DNA from: Gemmatimonadales bacterium
GTDB taxonomy: Bacteria; Gemmatimonadota; Gemmatimonadetes; Gemmatimonadales; GWC2-71-9
Direction of reading: 5' to 3'
Length of the DNA: 64,000 bases
Assembly: GCA_041390145.1 (NCBI GenBank)
Contig: JAWKQM010000009.1
Location: forward strand, 1 to 64,000
Shown here: in pieces, positions 1 through 8,571 of the stretch
Layout: each line of letters opens with the position of its first letter
Numbering within the stretch: the first letter of the stretch is position 1
Position numbers and translations under genes: made by a program
Notes under the pieces: generated by a model
What the model was told of the DNA's origin: nothing
The model's input: only the letters and a program-made list of their open reading frames with translations
Database searches by the model: none

Positions 1-1133
1 CCACGTCGGACACGATGCCGGCAGCCATCGCCGCGCTCGCACCCCGTCACCCGCTCTACCTCCGCCTGCGGAGCGACCTCGCCCGGTATCGGGCGCTGGA
101 AGCCAGCGGTGGATGGGAGCCGATCCCGGCCGGCCCGAACCTGGAGGAAGGGCAAAGTGATTCGCGGATTCCGGCGCTGCGGCGACGGCTGGCCCTGACA
201 GGCGACCTTGACCCGCTCACCGCATCCGATACCGGCGCCGTGGCAACACCGGAGCTCACCGCGGCGTTGGCGCATTTCCAGGCGCGCAACGGCCTCTATG
301 CCGATGGTGTCCTGGGTCCGCGCACCCGCGATCAGCTGAACGTGCCGGTGGCGGCGCGCATTCAGACGCTGCGCGTGAGCCTGGAACGGGGCCGGTGGGT
401 CCTGCGCGATCTCGGCCGCACCTACGTCGCGGTCAACATCGCCGGCTTCGAATCGTACTTCGTGCGGAACGACACCCTCGCGTGGCAGGCCCCGTCCATT
501 GTCGGACAGCCGTTCCGGCAGACGCCGGAGTTCCGCGCGACGATGACCTATCTCGTCGTCAACCCGACGTGGACGGTGCCCGAGTTGCTCCTTGACGAGG
601 ATGTGTTTCCGGCGGTGCGGCGGGACTCGACCTACCTCGCGACGCACGCCATGCAGGTGTTCGACCGGCAGGACGAGGTCGTCGATCCCAGCACGATCGA
701 CTGGAACTGGTATCGGGGGCGGACCTTTCCCTACCGTGTCGTGCAGGCGCCGGGTGGCGGAAACCCCCTCGGCCGGATCAAGTTCATGTTCCCGAACCCC
801 TACGCCGTGTATCTCCATGACACGCCGGCACGGGAGCTCTTCCGGAAGCCGCAGCGGACCTTCAGTTCGGGGTGCATCCGCATCGAGCACCCGATGGCGC
901 TGGCGGCGCTGCTCCTCGACGGCTCACCGTGGACCGCGGAGGCACTGGACAGCGTGGTGGCGGCGGGGAGCGAGCAGACCATCCCCCTGCCCCGTGCTGT
1001 GCCCGTGGTTGTGCTGTACTGGACGGCGTGGTCGGCACGGGACGGCACGGTGAATTTTCGGCCCGATGTCTATCACCGTGACGCGGCGGTCCTCCGCGCA
1101 CTCGACGCACCATTCCACTTCAGGAGTCCCTGA
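1..1133 (+). CDS. L,D-transpeptidase (YcbB/LdtD-like), 5' end outside window
   Basis: Enzyme that makes 3-3 crosslinks in peptidoglycan in the periplasm. The frame is open to base 1, and the first readable residues already match the middle of YcbB-type proteins (H-x-L-Y-x-x-L, then GGW-x-x-I-x-x-G and a peptidoglycan-binding-like segment with LRRRLALTGDL and ALAHFQARNGLYADGVLG). The true start is therefore upstream and the signal sequence is missing. The catalytic YkuD domain fills the C-terminal half, with the substrate-side His in YLHDTP and the nucleophile Cys in SSGCIRIEH. A start at the ATG at 15 would give 372 residues but would cut into the conserved region. It overlaps the next gene by one base (TGATG), which suggests translational coupling to a second cell-wall-type enzyme. 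Confidence 0.88.
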   Translation, partial: TSDTMPAAIAALAPRHPLYLRLRSDLARYRALEASGGWEPIPAGPNLEEGQSDSRIPALRRRLALTGDLDPLTASDTGAVATPELTAALAHFQARNGLYADGVLGPRTRDQLNVPVAARIQTLRVSLERGRWVLRDLGRTYVAVNIAGFESYFVRNDTLAWQAPSIVGQPFRQTPEFRATMTYLVVNPTWTVPELLLDEDVFPAVRRDSTYLATHAMQVFDRQDEVVDPSTIDWNWYRGRTFPYRVVQAPGGGNPLGRIKFMFPNPYAVYLHDTPARELFRKPQRTFSSGCIRIEHPMALAALLLDGSPWTAEALDSVVAAGSEQTIPLPRAVPVVVLYWTAWSARDGTVNFRPDVYHRDAAVLRALDAPFHFRSP

Positions 1134-2089
1134 TGCACCGCCCTGCTCGCCCGGCGTCGATCCTCTGGCTGGTGGCCGTGCTGACCGGCTGCGCCACCGC
1201 GCCCGCGTCCCTGACCGCTCCACCCGCCACACCCAAACCCGACGCCACGCTGCAATCGCAATTGGAAACGGCGGTGCAAGGATTCCATGGTGATGTGGGC
1301 GTCTACGTCCGGAACCTCCGCACCGGTCAGACCGCCGCCATCCGGGCGAACGAGCTCTTCCCGACGGCCAGCATGATCAAGGTGCCGATCCTCCTGGCGA
1401 CGTTCCAGGCGATGGAAGACGGCAACCTGTCGTTCTTGCAGAAGCTCACCTACACCGACTCGCTCGCCTATTCCGAGGAGGACGACCTCCTCGCGCTGGT
1501 CCAGGACAGCAGCACCATTGAGCTGGCCAAGGTAGCCATGCTGATGCTCACCATGAGCGACAACACGGCATCGCTCTGGCTGCAGTCGCTCGCCGGCACC
1601 GGTGTGCAAATCAACCAGTGGTTGACGCAGCACGGCATGGACTCGACCCGCATGAATTCGCGGACCCCGGGGCGGCAGGACAATTGGAAGCAGTATGGAT
1701 GGGGACAGACGACGCCGCGCGAGATGGCGGAGCTGCTCGTGATGATCCGGGAGCAGCGGGCGGTGAGCCCCGCCGCCGACCAGCAGATGTACCGGATGCT
1801 GACGCGGACCTACTGGAACGGCGAGGCGGTGAGCCAGATCCCGCCCTGGGTGCAGGCCGCCTCCAAGCAGGGCGCGGTCGACCGTTCACGCTCCGAGGTG
1901 GTGCTGGTGAACGCGCCGGCGGGGGACTACGTCTTCTGCGTGATTACGAAGAACCAGGTCGACGAGAGCTGGGATTCGTCAAACGAGGGCTACGTGCTGC
2001 TGCGGAAGGTGTCGGCGCTGTTGTGGGCGTACTTTGAGCCGGACACTCCGTGGACACCGGCAGCGGGTGCCGCGCGCTTCACTCCCTGA
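1133..2089 (+). CDS. Class A beta-lactamase-fold serine hydrolase lipoprotein
   Basis: A 318-residue exported serine hydrolase of the penicillin-recognising fold. Residues 1-20 are a lipoprotein signal ending in LTGC. The active-site motifs are present in order: S80-M-I-K83 (SxxK), S142-D143-N144 (SDN) and K245-Q-G, where KTG is usual. The omega-loop reads S171-T-R-M-N175, so the Asn equivalent to N170 is kept but the deacylating Glu166 is replaced by Ser. A true class A beta-lactamase would need that Glu. I infer either a slow hydrolase or a peptidoglycan DD-peptidase or penicillin-binding role, fitting the coupled L,D-transpeptidase gene upstream. Assignment to the fold is confident; substrate is not known. 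Confidence 0.8.
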   Translation: MHRPARPASILWLVAVLTGCATAPASLTAPPATPKPDATLQSQLETAVQGFHGDVGVYVRNLRTGQTAAIRANELFPTASMIKVPILLATFQAMEDGNLSFLQKLTYTDSLAYSEEDDLLALVQDSSTIELAKVAMLMLTMSDNTASLWLQSLAGTGVQINQWLTQHGMDSTRMNSRTPGRQDNWKQYGWGQTTPREMAELLVMIREQRAVSPAADQQMYRMLTRTYWNGEAVSQIPPWVQAASKQGAVDRSRSEVVLVNAPAGDYVFCVITKNQVDESWDSSNEGYVLLRKVSALLWAYFEPDTPWTPAAGAARFTP

Positions 2090-2113
2090 GCGCGGCACCC
2101 AACTCCACGACGG

Positions 2114-2830
2114 TTACTGCCCCACGGCCTTCGCGAAGTTGCTGCTGGTGATCGTCACCACGACGCCCTTGGCCGAGGCCGTCAGGACCTTCTTGACCGG
2201 GAAGCTGACGCCGGTGGCGAGGGTAGTGAATGCGACATCCAGCGACACCTTGGCGCTCGGGTCGTTGAGCCACGTGGCAACAGCCAGGGTCGCCAGGTGG
2301 TGGTCCTCATTGTGCACCACCACGGCGACGGCGTCGCCCTGCTGGATGTAATTGCTCACCGTCACCTTGAATGTGTCGTTCGACGGGTTCGGCGCCACCG
2401 ACACATCCCCCCGCTGCTGCGCCTTCGCAATGAGTTCCTGCTCGGGCGGCACATACTTGGCCACGAGCGTCTTGACGCTGTCCATGTACGCCTTGAGGTC
2501 GGCGATCTTGCTCTTGGCGATCCGCTTGCGCAGGGGGCCGCGCACCTTCTTGGGCGCCGGCGGGGCGCCAATCTGCGTGCACTGCGGCTTTTCGGCGCCG
2601 GCCACGTACTGGCACGACATGGAGTTGGTTTCCTTGACGTCGCCATTGAGCGCCAGCTCCGTCGTCTCGATCCAGGTGTAGGCCCGCTGCGCCGCGGCGT
2701 TCTCGGCGAGCGTCCGCTTGAGTTCAGCCACCCGTTCCTGCACGGTACCCTGCGCATGCGCTGTCGTCGCCACGGCCGCGCAAAGCAGCGCGGCCATCGC
2801 CGCCCGGCGCGGCAATCTCGTTCCAGTCAT
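2114..2830 (-). CDS. Exported protein of unknown function, paralog A
   Basis: A 238-residue secreted protein. The ATG at 2830 is chosen because GGAAAGAG precedes it and it gives a clean signal peptide (RRAAMAALLCAAVATTAHA-Q); an in-frame ATG at 2875 would spoil the signal. After the signal comes a helical stretch with AAAQRAYTW, a Cys pair (C-Q-Y-V-A-G ... Q-C), a basic Arg/Lys stretch, then a C-terminal beta-rich part with the motifs VSNY, TWLNDPSA and LDVAFTTL. It is a close paralog of the gene just upstream (2850-3560), with the same motif order throughout. I do not recognise a named family; similar exported proteins of this layout occur in other soil bacteria. Confidence 0.72.
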   Translation of the reverse strand: MTGTRLPRRAAMAALLCAAVATTAHAQGTVQERVAELKRTLAENAAAQRAYTWIETTELALNGDVKETNSMSCQYVAGAEKPQCTQIGAPPAPKKVRGPLRKRIAKSKIADLKAYMDSVKTLVAKYVPPEQELIAKAQQRGDVSVAPNPSNDTFKVTVSNYIQQGDAVAVVVHNEDHHLATLAVATWLNDPSAKVSLDVAFTTLATGVSFPVKKVLTASAKGVVVTITSSNFAKAVGQ

Positions 2831-2849
2831 GGTCTGTCTCTTTCCTTGG

Positions 2850-3560
2850 TTATTGCGCGAGCGCGAAGCCGGCATCGGTGATCGTGACCACGACTTCCTT
2901 CGCGGTGGCGGTCAGCGTCTTGGTCGAGGCGAAGCTCACCCCGTTGGGCAGCGTCGTGAACGCGACATCCAGGGTCACGGTGGCGCTGGGGTCGTTCAGC
3001 CAGGTGTCGACCGCCACATGGGACACCTGCTTGGTCGTCTGGTTGACGGTGATGATGACCTTGTCACCCTTCTGGAGATAATTGCTCACGGTCAGCGCGA
3101 TGGTCCCGTTCGACGGGTTGGGCGCCGTGGCGACGTCGCCACGACCCTGCGCCGCCTGGATCGCCGCGGCCTTCAGCGGCACGTACTGCGCCACGAGCGT
3201 CTTCACGCTGTCCATGTAACTCTTGAGCTCATCGACCTTCGAGTCCTTGACCGACCGGCGCACCGGGCCGCGCTGCCTCTTCGCCTCCGGCGGGGCGCTG
3301 GTGACGGTGCAGGTGGGCTTCGTGCCCCCGGCCATATACTGGCAGGCGGAGGTAGTCGTGGACTTCACCTCTCCCTTGAACGCGACCGCCGTCGTCTGCT
3401 GCCAGGCGTAGTTGCGCTGTGCCGCCGCGTTGGCGCTCATGGCGGTCTTGATGGCCTCCACCTCCTGCTGGGCGCTGCCCTGTGCCTGGGCGGCGGAGGC
3501 GAGCGCAATCACGGCCAGGGCCGACAGGCCGGTGCGAACGGTCCAGGAACTTCGGGGCAT
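2850..3560 (-). CDS. Exported protein of unknown function, paralog B
   Basis: A 236-residue secreted protein with a signal peptide ending ASAAQA-Q. The start ATG at 3560 is preceded by GAGGAAG at good spacing. Its order of motifs is the same as in the 2114-2830 gene: NAAAQRNYAW, a conserved Cys pair, a basic segment, YMDSVKTLVAQYVP, NPSNGT, VSNYLQKGD, TWLNDPSA and LDVAFTTLPNGVSF. The two genes are 19 bp apart on the same strand and are probably a tandem duplication translated from one mRNA. No catalytic motif is visible; the conserved Cys pair may form a disulfide in the periplasm. Function unknown. Confidence 0.75.
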   Translation of the reverse strand: MPRSSWTVRTGLSALAVIALASAAQAQGSAQQEVEAIKTAMSANAAAQRNYAWQQTTAVAFKGEVKSTTTSACQYMAGGTKPTCTVTSAPPEAKRQRGPVRRSVKDSKVDELKSYMDSVKTLVAQYVPLKAAAIQAAQGRGDVATAPNPSNGTIALTVSNYLQKGDKVIITVNQTTKQVSHVAVDTWLNDPSATVTLDVAFTTLPNGVSFASTKTLTATAKEVVVTITDAGFALAQ

Positions 3561-3649
3561 AGTATCACTTCCTCAATGGGAGATGGTCACTGCAGTCGCT
3601 GCAGACACAAATGAAATACCAAAGAATCGAGGACGCAAAGGTGAAGTGA

Positions 3650-4861
3650 CTACCGGCCCACTTCGCTCAGCATCGCCATGGCGTCGTCCAACTGGGCATC
3701 CGACAGATATGGAGCTGGCCCGAATCGCAAGGCGTCCCCCCGGGCATCGGTCAGGACCCCCCGGGCACGAAGTGCGGCGGAGAGTTCGGCGGCGCGCGGG
3801 GCACGCAGGGCGAGAAACCCTCCGATCTGGCCAAGCGGCACGGTGCGGTCCCGCGTCACGACGGCCGGGTCGCAATCGAGCGCGTCGAACCGCTCGGCAA
3901 GCCGGCCCACCTGGTGCTGGCTCACTTCCCGCAGGAACGCAGGGTCGAGCCCTTGTTGTTCGAAGAAGTCGAACACCTCGGCGGCGCGATAGTGACTGGT
4001 GGGGTCATATGTGGACCCGGCAAACCGATCGGCCCCGGTGCCATAGAGCACGGCGCCGGGCCGTGACTCCGCCAGGGCGCTGAACTCGCTGAACCACCCG
4101 GTGACGACCGGTCGGAAGGCACGGCCCGGAGGAATCCGCAGAAAGCAGTTGCCCTCGCCGAGCTGACAGTACTTGTACCCGCCCCCGGTCACGAACGCTC
4201 CCTCCAATCCCTGCGCCCGCACCGACATCGGCACGACACCGAGCGCATGGTAGCTGTCCACCAACAGCTCCGCGCCGTGCCGCGCACAGGCCGCCGCGAG
4301 GCCGTCGAGGCCGGGGACGATGTGCGCGTTGTGGAAGAACACCGCCGAGACCAGCACCGCCGCCGTCCGGTCATCGACCGCCGCCGTCAGCCGTTCGGCC
4401 ACCGTGCCTGCGGGGTCGGCGGCCACCTTCGCCACCTCGAGGCCCGCTTCACCGAGTCGGTCGAGCTGGCGCCGGATGGTGTGGAACTCACCGTCGGTGG
4501 TGACCAGCCGCGGGCGCTCGCGGAGCGGCAGCGCCGAGAGGAAGCGGAGGAGCAGGTCGTGCGTGCTGGACGCGAGAGCGTACTCGCCGTCCGCGTCATC
4601 GAGCAGCGTGGCGAATCCCTGTCGCACCCGGTCGGCCTTGGCGAACGCCCGCTCCCATTTTTGGTCCACCAGTTGGGCGGCATCGTCCCAGGCGCGGAGC
4701 TGGCCGTGGCGGGCACAGTCGGGCCAGGCCTGGTGCGAGTGCCCGGTCAGCAACAGGCGGTCGGCCACACGGAACGCGGAGTACTGGGGAGCGAGGGCGT
4801 TCGGGGTCCGGTAGAGCGCATCAGCCAGCACGCCGGCCCCCCTTGACGATCCGATAGCCAT
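3650..4861 (-). CDS. Kynureninase-like PLP enzyme (aminotransferase class V fold)
   Basis: A 403-residue fold-type I PLP enzyme. Kynureninase cleaves kynurenine to anthranilate plus alanine. Support comes from [11 protein letters not shown] in the position of the kynureninase FHT motif, the cofactor-side VDSYHALG, and the Schiff-base Lys in [13 protein letters not shown], which resembles the kynureninase GGxYKYxxxGxG. The presence of tryptophan 2,3-dioxygenase 1.1 kb away on the same strand strengthens the pathway call. No formamidase gene is seen between them. The start codon at 4859-4861 lies inside a long dyad (4853-4880), so its transcription and translation could be controlled there. A different class V lyase or transferase is possible because residues around the Asp differ from textbook kynureninases. 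Confidence 0.68.
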   Translation of the reverse strand: MAIGSSRGAGVLADALYRTPNALAPQYSAFRVADRLLLTGHSHQAWPDCARHGQLRAWDDAAQLVDQKWERAFAKADRVRQGFATLLDDADGEYALASSTHDLLLRFLSALPLRERPRLVTTDGEFHTIRRQLDRLGEAGLEVAKVAADPAGTVAERLTAAVDDRTAAVLVSAVFFHNAHIVPGLDGLAAACARHGAELLVDSYHALGVVPMSVRAQGLEGAFVTGGGYKYCQLGEGNCFLRIPPGRAFRPVVTGWFSEFSALAESRPGAVLYGTGADRFAGSTYDPTSHYRAAEVFDFFEQQGLDPAFLREVSQHQVGRLAERFDALDCDPAVVTRDRTVPLGQIGGFLALRAPRAAELSAALRARGVLTDARGDALRFGPAPYLSDAQLDDAMAMLSEVGR

Positions 4862-4880
4862 ATGATATCATATCGGTATC
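4853..4880. promoter_or_regulatory. Interrupted palindrome between divergent genes, candidate operator
   Basis: GATA-N3-ATATGATATCATAT-N3-TATC. The inner 14 bases (4860-4873) are a perfect palindrome, and the outer GATA/TATC pair is symmetric about the same centre. It sits in the 39-bp gap between the kynureninase-like gene (start 4861, minus) and the SPFH gene (start 4901, plus), and is AT-rich in a GC-rich genome. The downstream Arc-type small protein (5775-5969) is an obvious candidate binder, but that is inference. Confidence 0.5.
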
Positions 4881-4900
4881 ACCTTCTCCGTGAGGTTGCC

Positions 4901-5767
4901 GTGATTCGCGAATCCAAATACAAGGCCGCCAGTGGCCTGTTCTTCCTGGTTCTCATCCTGGCCGCCGCCGCCTTCGGCCTGTTGCTCGTCACGCGTGGCG
5001 CGGCAACCGACAGACCCCTGATGGCGCTGCCCGGCTTTGCGCTCCTCTTTCTGGCGGCGGTCAGCCTCGGCGGGCTGTTCGTCGTCAACCCCAACGAGGG
5101 GCGCGTCCTGACCCTCTTCGGCAAGTACGTCGGCACCGTGAAAGTGCCGGGCCTCTGGTGGGTGAATCCCTTCATGGCCAAGAAGAAGGTGTCACTCCGC
5201 ATCCGGAACTTCGAGACGGCCAAGCTGAAGGTCAATGACGCCAACAGCAACCCGATCGAGATTGCCGCGGTAGTCGTCTGGAAAGTGGTGGACACCGCCG
5301 AGGCGATGTTCGAGGTGGACGACTACGAGAACTACGTGAAGGTGCAGAGCGAGTCGGCCGTCCGCACCCTGGCCACCGCCTATCCCTACGATGCCCACAC
5401 CGAGGGGGAGGAGGCGCTCAGCACCCACACCGCCGAGGTGTCAAAGCAGCTCAACACGGAGGTGCAGGAGCGGCTCGGCAAGGCCGGTGTCGAGGTGACC
5501 GAAACCCGGATCAGCCATCTGGCCTACTCACCGGAAATCGCCTCGGCCATGCTGCAGCGCCAGCAGGCCAGCGCCATCATCGCCGCGCGGCAGAAGATTG
5601 TGGAGGGCGCGGTCGGGATGGTGGAGACCGCGCTGGAGATGCTTTCCAGCAAGAAGATCCTCGAGCTGGACGCCGAGCGGAAGGCGAACATGGTCAGCAA
5701 CCTGCTCGTGGTGCTCTGCTCCGAACGAGGCACGCAGCCCGTCGTGAACTCCGGCTCGCTTTACTGA
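4901..5767 (+). CDS. SPFH/band-7 domain membrane protein
   Basis: A membrane-anchored stomatin/prohibitin-type scaffold of about 288 residues. Two hydrophobic stretches at the N-terminus ([17 protein letters not shown] and [18 protein letters not shown]) lead into an SPFH domain with [17 protein letters not shown] and [20 protein letters not shown]. The GTG at 4901 is preferred over the in-frame ATG at 4862: it has GTGAGG five bases upstream, and the earlier start would overlap the divergent gene's start codon and the palindrome. It is followed after 7 bp by an Arc-type DNA-binding protein, a pairing seen in other bacteria. SPFH proteins form oligomeric rings that organise membranes or proteases; the specific role here is unknown. 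Confidence 0.85.
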   Translation: MIRESKYKAASGLFFLVLILAAAAFGLLLVTRGAATDRPLMALPGFALLFLAAVSLGGLFVVNPNEGRVLTLFGKYVGTVKVPGLWWVNPFMAKKKVSLRIRNFETAKLKVNDANSNPIEIAAVVVWKVVDTAEAMFEVDDYENYVKVQSESAVRTLATAYPYDAHTEGEEALSTHTAEVSKQLNTEVQERLGKAGVEVTETRISHLAYSPEIASAMLQRQQASAIIAARQKIVEGAVGMVETALEMLSSKKILELDAERKANMVSNLLVVLCSERGTQPVVNSGSLY

Positions 5768-5774
5768 TCGCCCC

Positions 5775-5969
5775 GTGGCTCCGCGCAAGGCGTTCCTGCT
5801 TCGACTCGACCCCGCCGTCCATGCCGCCCTGGAGCGGTGGGCGGCGGACGAGTTGCGCAGCCTGAATGGGCAGATCGAGTTTCTGTTGAGAGAGGCGATC
5901 CAACGGCGTGGCAGGGGGGCGGCGGGGCGGCGGGGCGGTGAATCCGCTGCTACAGATCCGCCCGAATAG
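5775..5969 (+). CDS. Arc/ribbon-helix-helix small DNA-binding protein
   Basis: A 64-residue protein starting at GTG 5775, seven bases after the SPFH stop. The core reads FLLRLDPAVHAALERWAADE, then LRSLNGQIEFLLREAIQRR: a beta strand followed by two helices, as in Arc/MetJ-type ribbon-helix-helix proteins. The C-terminal 20 residues come from a GC-rich simple repeat (RGRGAAGRRGG) and are probably not part of the fold. Its 3' end overlaps the convergent tryptophan dioxygenase gene by 20 bp. Co-transcription with SPFH suggests it regulates that unit, perhaps through the dyad at 4853-4880. Confidence 0.72.
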   Translation: MAPRKAFLLRLDPAVHAALERWAADELRSLNGQIEFLLREAIQRRGRGAAGRRGGESAATDPPE

Positions 5970-6747
5970 CCCAAAGATCCGGGAACAGCGGATGGTTCAG
6001 CGTCCGCATCAGGTACTCGGCCCCGTCGGACCCTCCCGTGCCGCGCTTCGTCCCGATGGTGCGCTGCACCATTTTCACGTGGCGGTACCGCCATTCCTGG
6101 ACCCCTTCGTCCAGGTCCACCAGCCGCTCGCAGACCTGCGCCGGCAGGCCGCCGGTCCGGTAGACCGAGACCAGCACGTCCTGCACGCCGGCCGAGGGCG
6201 TGACCGGCTGGGTCACGTCCCGCGTCAGCGCCTCGGCGGGAATGGCCGCGCCCTCCTGGGAGAGGTAGCCGAGGAATCCATCCCAGAGCGTCGAGGCGGC
6301 GAACCGCCGCTCGAGAAGCTGCCGGTGCGCGGATCCTTCCGGGTAGCGCTCCAGCGCGCTGCGCTGCTTGTGTCCCAGCGCAAACTCGAACTCGCGAAAC
6401 TGGAACGACTGGAAGCCGCTGCCCGACTCGAGCCGGTCCCGGAAGGAGAGGAACTCGAGCGGCGTCATCGTCTCCAGCACGTCGATCTGGGAGACGAGCA
6501 CCTTCAGAATGGTCAGGATGCGCTTCAGCGTGCCCAGGGCCCCCAGCCCCTCGCCGGCCTCGAGGAGGCGGTGCAGGCGACCGAGTTCATGGAGGAGCTG
6601 CTTGAACCAGAGCTCGTAGACCTGGTGAATGACGATGAAGAGCATCTCATCGTGTTCGGGCCCGTCACTCAGCGGCTGCTGCAGCGCCAGGAGTTCGTCC
6701 ACCTTCAGGTAGGTGGCATACGTAAGCGGCTTGGACGGAGGGGTCAA
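5950..6747 (-). CDS. kynA: Tryptophan 2,3-dioxygenase
   Basis: Haem enzyme that opens tryptophan to N-formylkynurenine, the first step of the kynurenine pathway in the cytoplasm. Family motifs are HDEMLFIVIHQVYELWFK near the N-terminus, FREFEFALGHK in the middle, and RYRHVKMVQRTIGTKRGTGG near the C-terminus, carrying the haem-binding His and the substrate-binding GTGGS loop. I choose TTG at 6747, which makes a TTGA 4-bp overlap with the stop of the upstream lipoprotein gene and gives 265 residues starting just before the conserved LTYATYLKVDELL. The longer ATG reading upstream is out of family and overlaps the lipoprotein gene. It is the last gene of a minus-strand run from 10759. Confidence 0.9.
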   Translation of the reverse strand: MTPPSKPLTYATYLKVDELLALQQPLSDGPEHDEMLFIVIHQVYELWFKQLLHELGRLHRLLEAGEGLGALGTLKRILTILKVLVSQIDVLETMTPLEFLSFRDRLESGSGFQSFQFREFEFALGHKQRSALERYPEGSAHRQLLERRFAASTLWDGFLGYLSQEGAAIPAEALTRDVTQPVTPSAGVQDVLVSVYRTGGLPAQVCERLVDLDEGVQEWRYRHVKMVQRTIGTKRGTGGSDGAEYLMRTLNHPLFPDLWAIRADL

Positions 6748-7385
6748 ATGCCGTCCCGCTGGGAAGGGGAACCGACGCCAGGGGTCTGCGGACGGAACAT
6801 GGTGTCGACGAGGGTGCGCGGCTTCATGCCCTGACCCGGCAGGACAGACTGGCCCGGCTTGCAGGGGCGGGCATTGCGCACCGTCCACCCGCTCGGCATG
6901 CCGGCGGAGTCGAAGCGGACATCCCCCCGCTGGTTGAGCCTCACCCGCCGGACCCCGATGGGAGTGGCCAGTTCAACCAAGCCGGTCAGCTCGTACTTGG
7001 TCATGACGTAATCGTCGCCCTTGGCGTGCACCGGCGGCTCGTTACTGCGCGGGATCTGCAGCAAGACCGTCACGTCCACCGAATCGCGCATCTTCATCGT
7101 GAACGCCTCGCTGCTCTGGAGCGACCCGACAACGGCCCCGTCCACGGCAAGCTGGCCGTTGATAGTGAGTCCATCGACGTTGAAGTCGTTGAGATTGCAG
7201 CCGGTCAGGACGACCTGGAGGGTGTCGGCAGGCGAGCCCTGAAAGGTGGGACGGACGCCGCTCAGCGCGAAGGTCGGATCGGAGTACAGCCACCCGCCAA
7301 GGGGGGTACAGCCCAGTACGCCGAGTCCCAGAAACAGGAAACCGGTGACGACGGCGGTCGGCGATGCATACCTGCGAATCCCCAT
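6744..7385 (-). CDS. LEA type 2-like lipoprotein
   Basis: A 213-residue lipoprotein with signal ending GLGVLGC (Cys about residue 26). The mature part has the sandwich pattern of LEA14/WHy-type domains: LQVVLTGCNLNDFNVDGLTI, then a strand with GAVVGSLQSSEAFTMKMRDS, and VDVTVLLQIP. A C-terminal extension holds two more Cys/Pro-rich segments. The ATG at 7385 gives the signal peptide; longer readings run through the upstream ada gene in another frame. It sits 25 bp after ada and overlaps the dioxygenase start by 4 bp. LEA2 domains are linked to desiccation or stress protection and envelope roles; the function here is not known. Confidence 0.65.
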   Translation of the reverse strand: MGIRRYASPTAVVTGFLFLGLGVLGCTPLGGWLYSDPTFALSGVRPTFQGSPADTLQVVLTGCNLNDFNVDGLTINGQLAVDGAVVGSLQSSEAFTMKMRDSVDVTVLLQIPRSNEPPVHAKGDDYVMTKYELTGLVELATPIGVRRVRLNQRGDVRFDSAGMPSGWTVRNARPCKPGQSVLPGQGMKPRTLVDTMFRPQTPGVGSPSQRDGI

Positions 7386-7410
7386 GGGCGTTGGTAACCC
7401 CCGATGATGC

Positions 7411-8502
7411 TCACGGCATCTCACCCCGCGCCTCGCGCGCAAGCAGAGCCCGCTTTCGATCCTCCCCCCACCGATATCCCCCACCCGTCCCATCGGCACG
7501 CACCACCCGGTGACAAGGGATGACGAGCGCCACCGGATTTGCTGCACAGGCGGTTCCGACGGCCCGGGCTGCGCCGGGCCGCCCAATGGCCGCTGCCACC
7601 TCGCCATAGGTGCGGGTTTCCCCGTACGGGATCTGCCGCAACTGGTTCCAGACCAACCGCCCAAAGGGGCTTCCGCCGATATCCAGCGGGATCCGCGCGA
7701 GTGGCGCTCCCTCGGCCAGGTGCCGGAGAACCGCGGTGGCCAGTGGAGCCAGGGCGCCGTCATCCCGCACCAGTTCCGCGCTTGGAAACTCCCCGGCCAG
7801 TTCGCGGGCGAGTGCACCATCGTCCTGCCCAAACCAGGCCGCGCAGAGTCCCCGCTCGGTGGCGGCAAGCAGGAGCGGCCCCGCCACCGATTCTGCCACG
7901 GTGTACCGGAGCGTAACCCCGGCCCCACCCGCGCGATACGATGCTGGCGGCATACCTAGCGCATCGGCGCCCTGCTCATACAGCTGCCGACTGGACCCAT
8001 AGCCGGCGTCCCACCCGGCGCGGCTCACCGCACGGCCCTGCCGGAGCCCCGCCTTGAGGCGTTCACGGCGAAGGGCCTGTGCATACGCCCGGGGGCTGAC
8101 CCCGACCAGCCGGGAGAAGTTGCGTTGCAGGTGCGCCGGACTCAAGCCCGAGGCCCGGGCCAGCTCCGCGAGGGGAGGGACCTCTCCAGCGCGGCCCTCA
8201 ATATAGGCCAGCGCCCGCCGGACCGCCTCATTTCCCGAACGGGGCCCGGTACCGAATTCCGCCTCATCGGGTTTGCAGCGCAGGCAGGCTCGGAATCCAG
8301 CTGCCCGCGCCCCGAGCGGCGAGTCGCAAAACACTACGTTCTCACGCTTTGGGCGTCGGGATCCGCAGGAGGGCCGGCAGTAGATCCCGGTGGTGCGCAC
8401 GGCATAGACGAACTGGCCATCGGCCCGCGCATCGCGGTCGAGCACGGCCGCCCACCGGTCCGTCTCGCCCGGGGGAGCCTTGGCACTGGGTGACTTGATC
8501 AT
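7411..8502 (-). CDS. ada: Ada: DNA alkylation repair methyltransferase and regulator
   Basis: A 363-residue bifunctional repair protein. The N-terminal zinc module (residues about 15-80) has C42, C46, C73 and C76; one Cys accepts methyl groups from phosphotriesters. An AraC-type helix-turn-helix follows (LAYIEGRAGEVPPLAELARA, SPRAYAQALRRERLK). The C-terminal O6-methylguanine methyltransferase domain has the acceptor Cys in NPVALVIPCHRVV. On methylation Ada activates its own regulon. Start ATG 8502 is chosen because homologous sequence begins there; the upstream 42 in-frame codons are a low-complexity repeat. The gene lies 130 bp after glnN on the same strand. Confidence 0.93.
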   Translation of the reverse strand: MIKSPSAKAPPGETDRWAAVLDRDARADGQFVYAVRTTGIYCRPSCGSRRPKRENVVFCDSPLGARAAGFRACLRCKPDEAEFGTGPRSGNEAVRRALAYIEGRAGEVPPLAELARASGLSPAHLQRNFSRLVGVSPRAYAQALRRERLKAGLRQGRAVSRAGWDAGYGSSRQLYEQGADALGMPPASYRAGGAGVTLRYTVAESVAGPLLLAATERGLCAAWFGQDDGALARELAGEFPSAELVRDDGALAPLATAVLRHLAEGAPLARIPLDIGGSPFGRLVWNQLRQIPYGETRTYGEVAAAIGRPGAARAVGTACAANPVALVIPCHRVVRADGTGGGYRWGEDRKRALLAREARGEMP

Positions 8503-8571
8503 GGGAACAAGGTAGGAGAAACCCCGGGGCGGGGCTATCCGGTTTGTGCGTTGAATCGCCGGCGGGACCGG

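Noticed and set aside
1133..2089. Annotation as a resistance beta-lactamase
   Set aside because: Deacylating Glu is replaced by Ser and KTG by KQG; fold assignment only is supported.
7386..7928. N-terminal extension of the LEA2-like lipoprotein
   Set aside because: Reads through ada in another frame; lipobox signal begins at ATG 7385.
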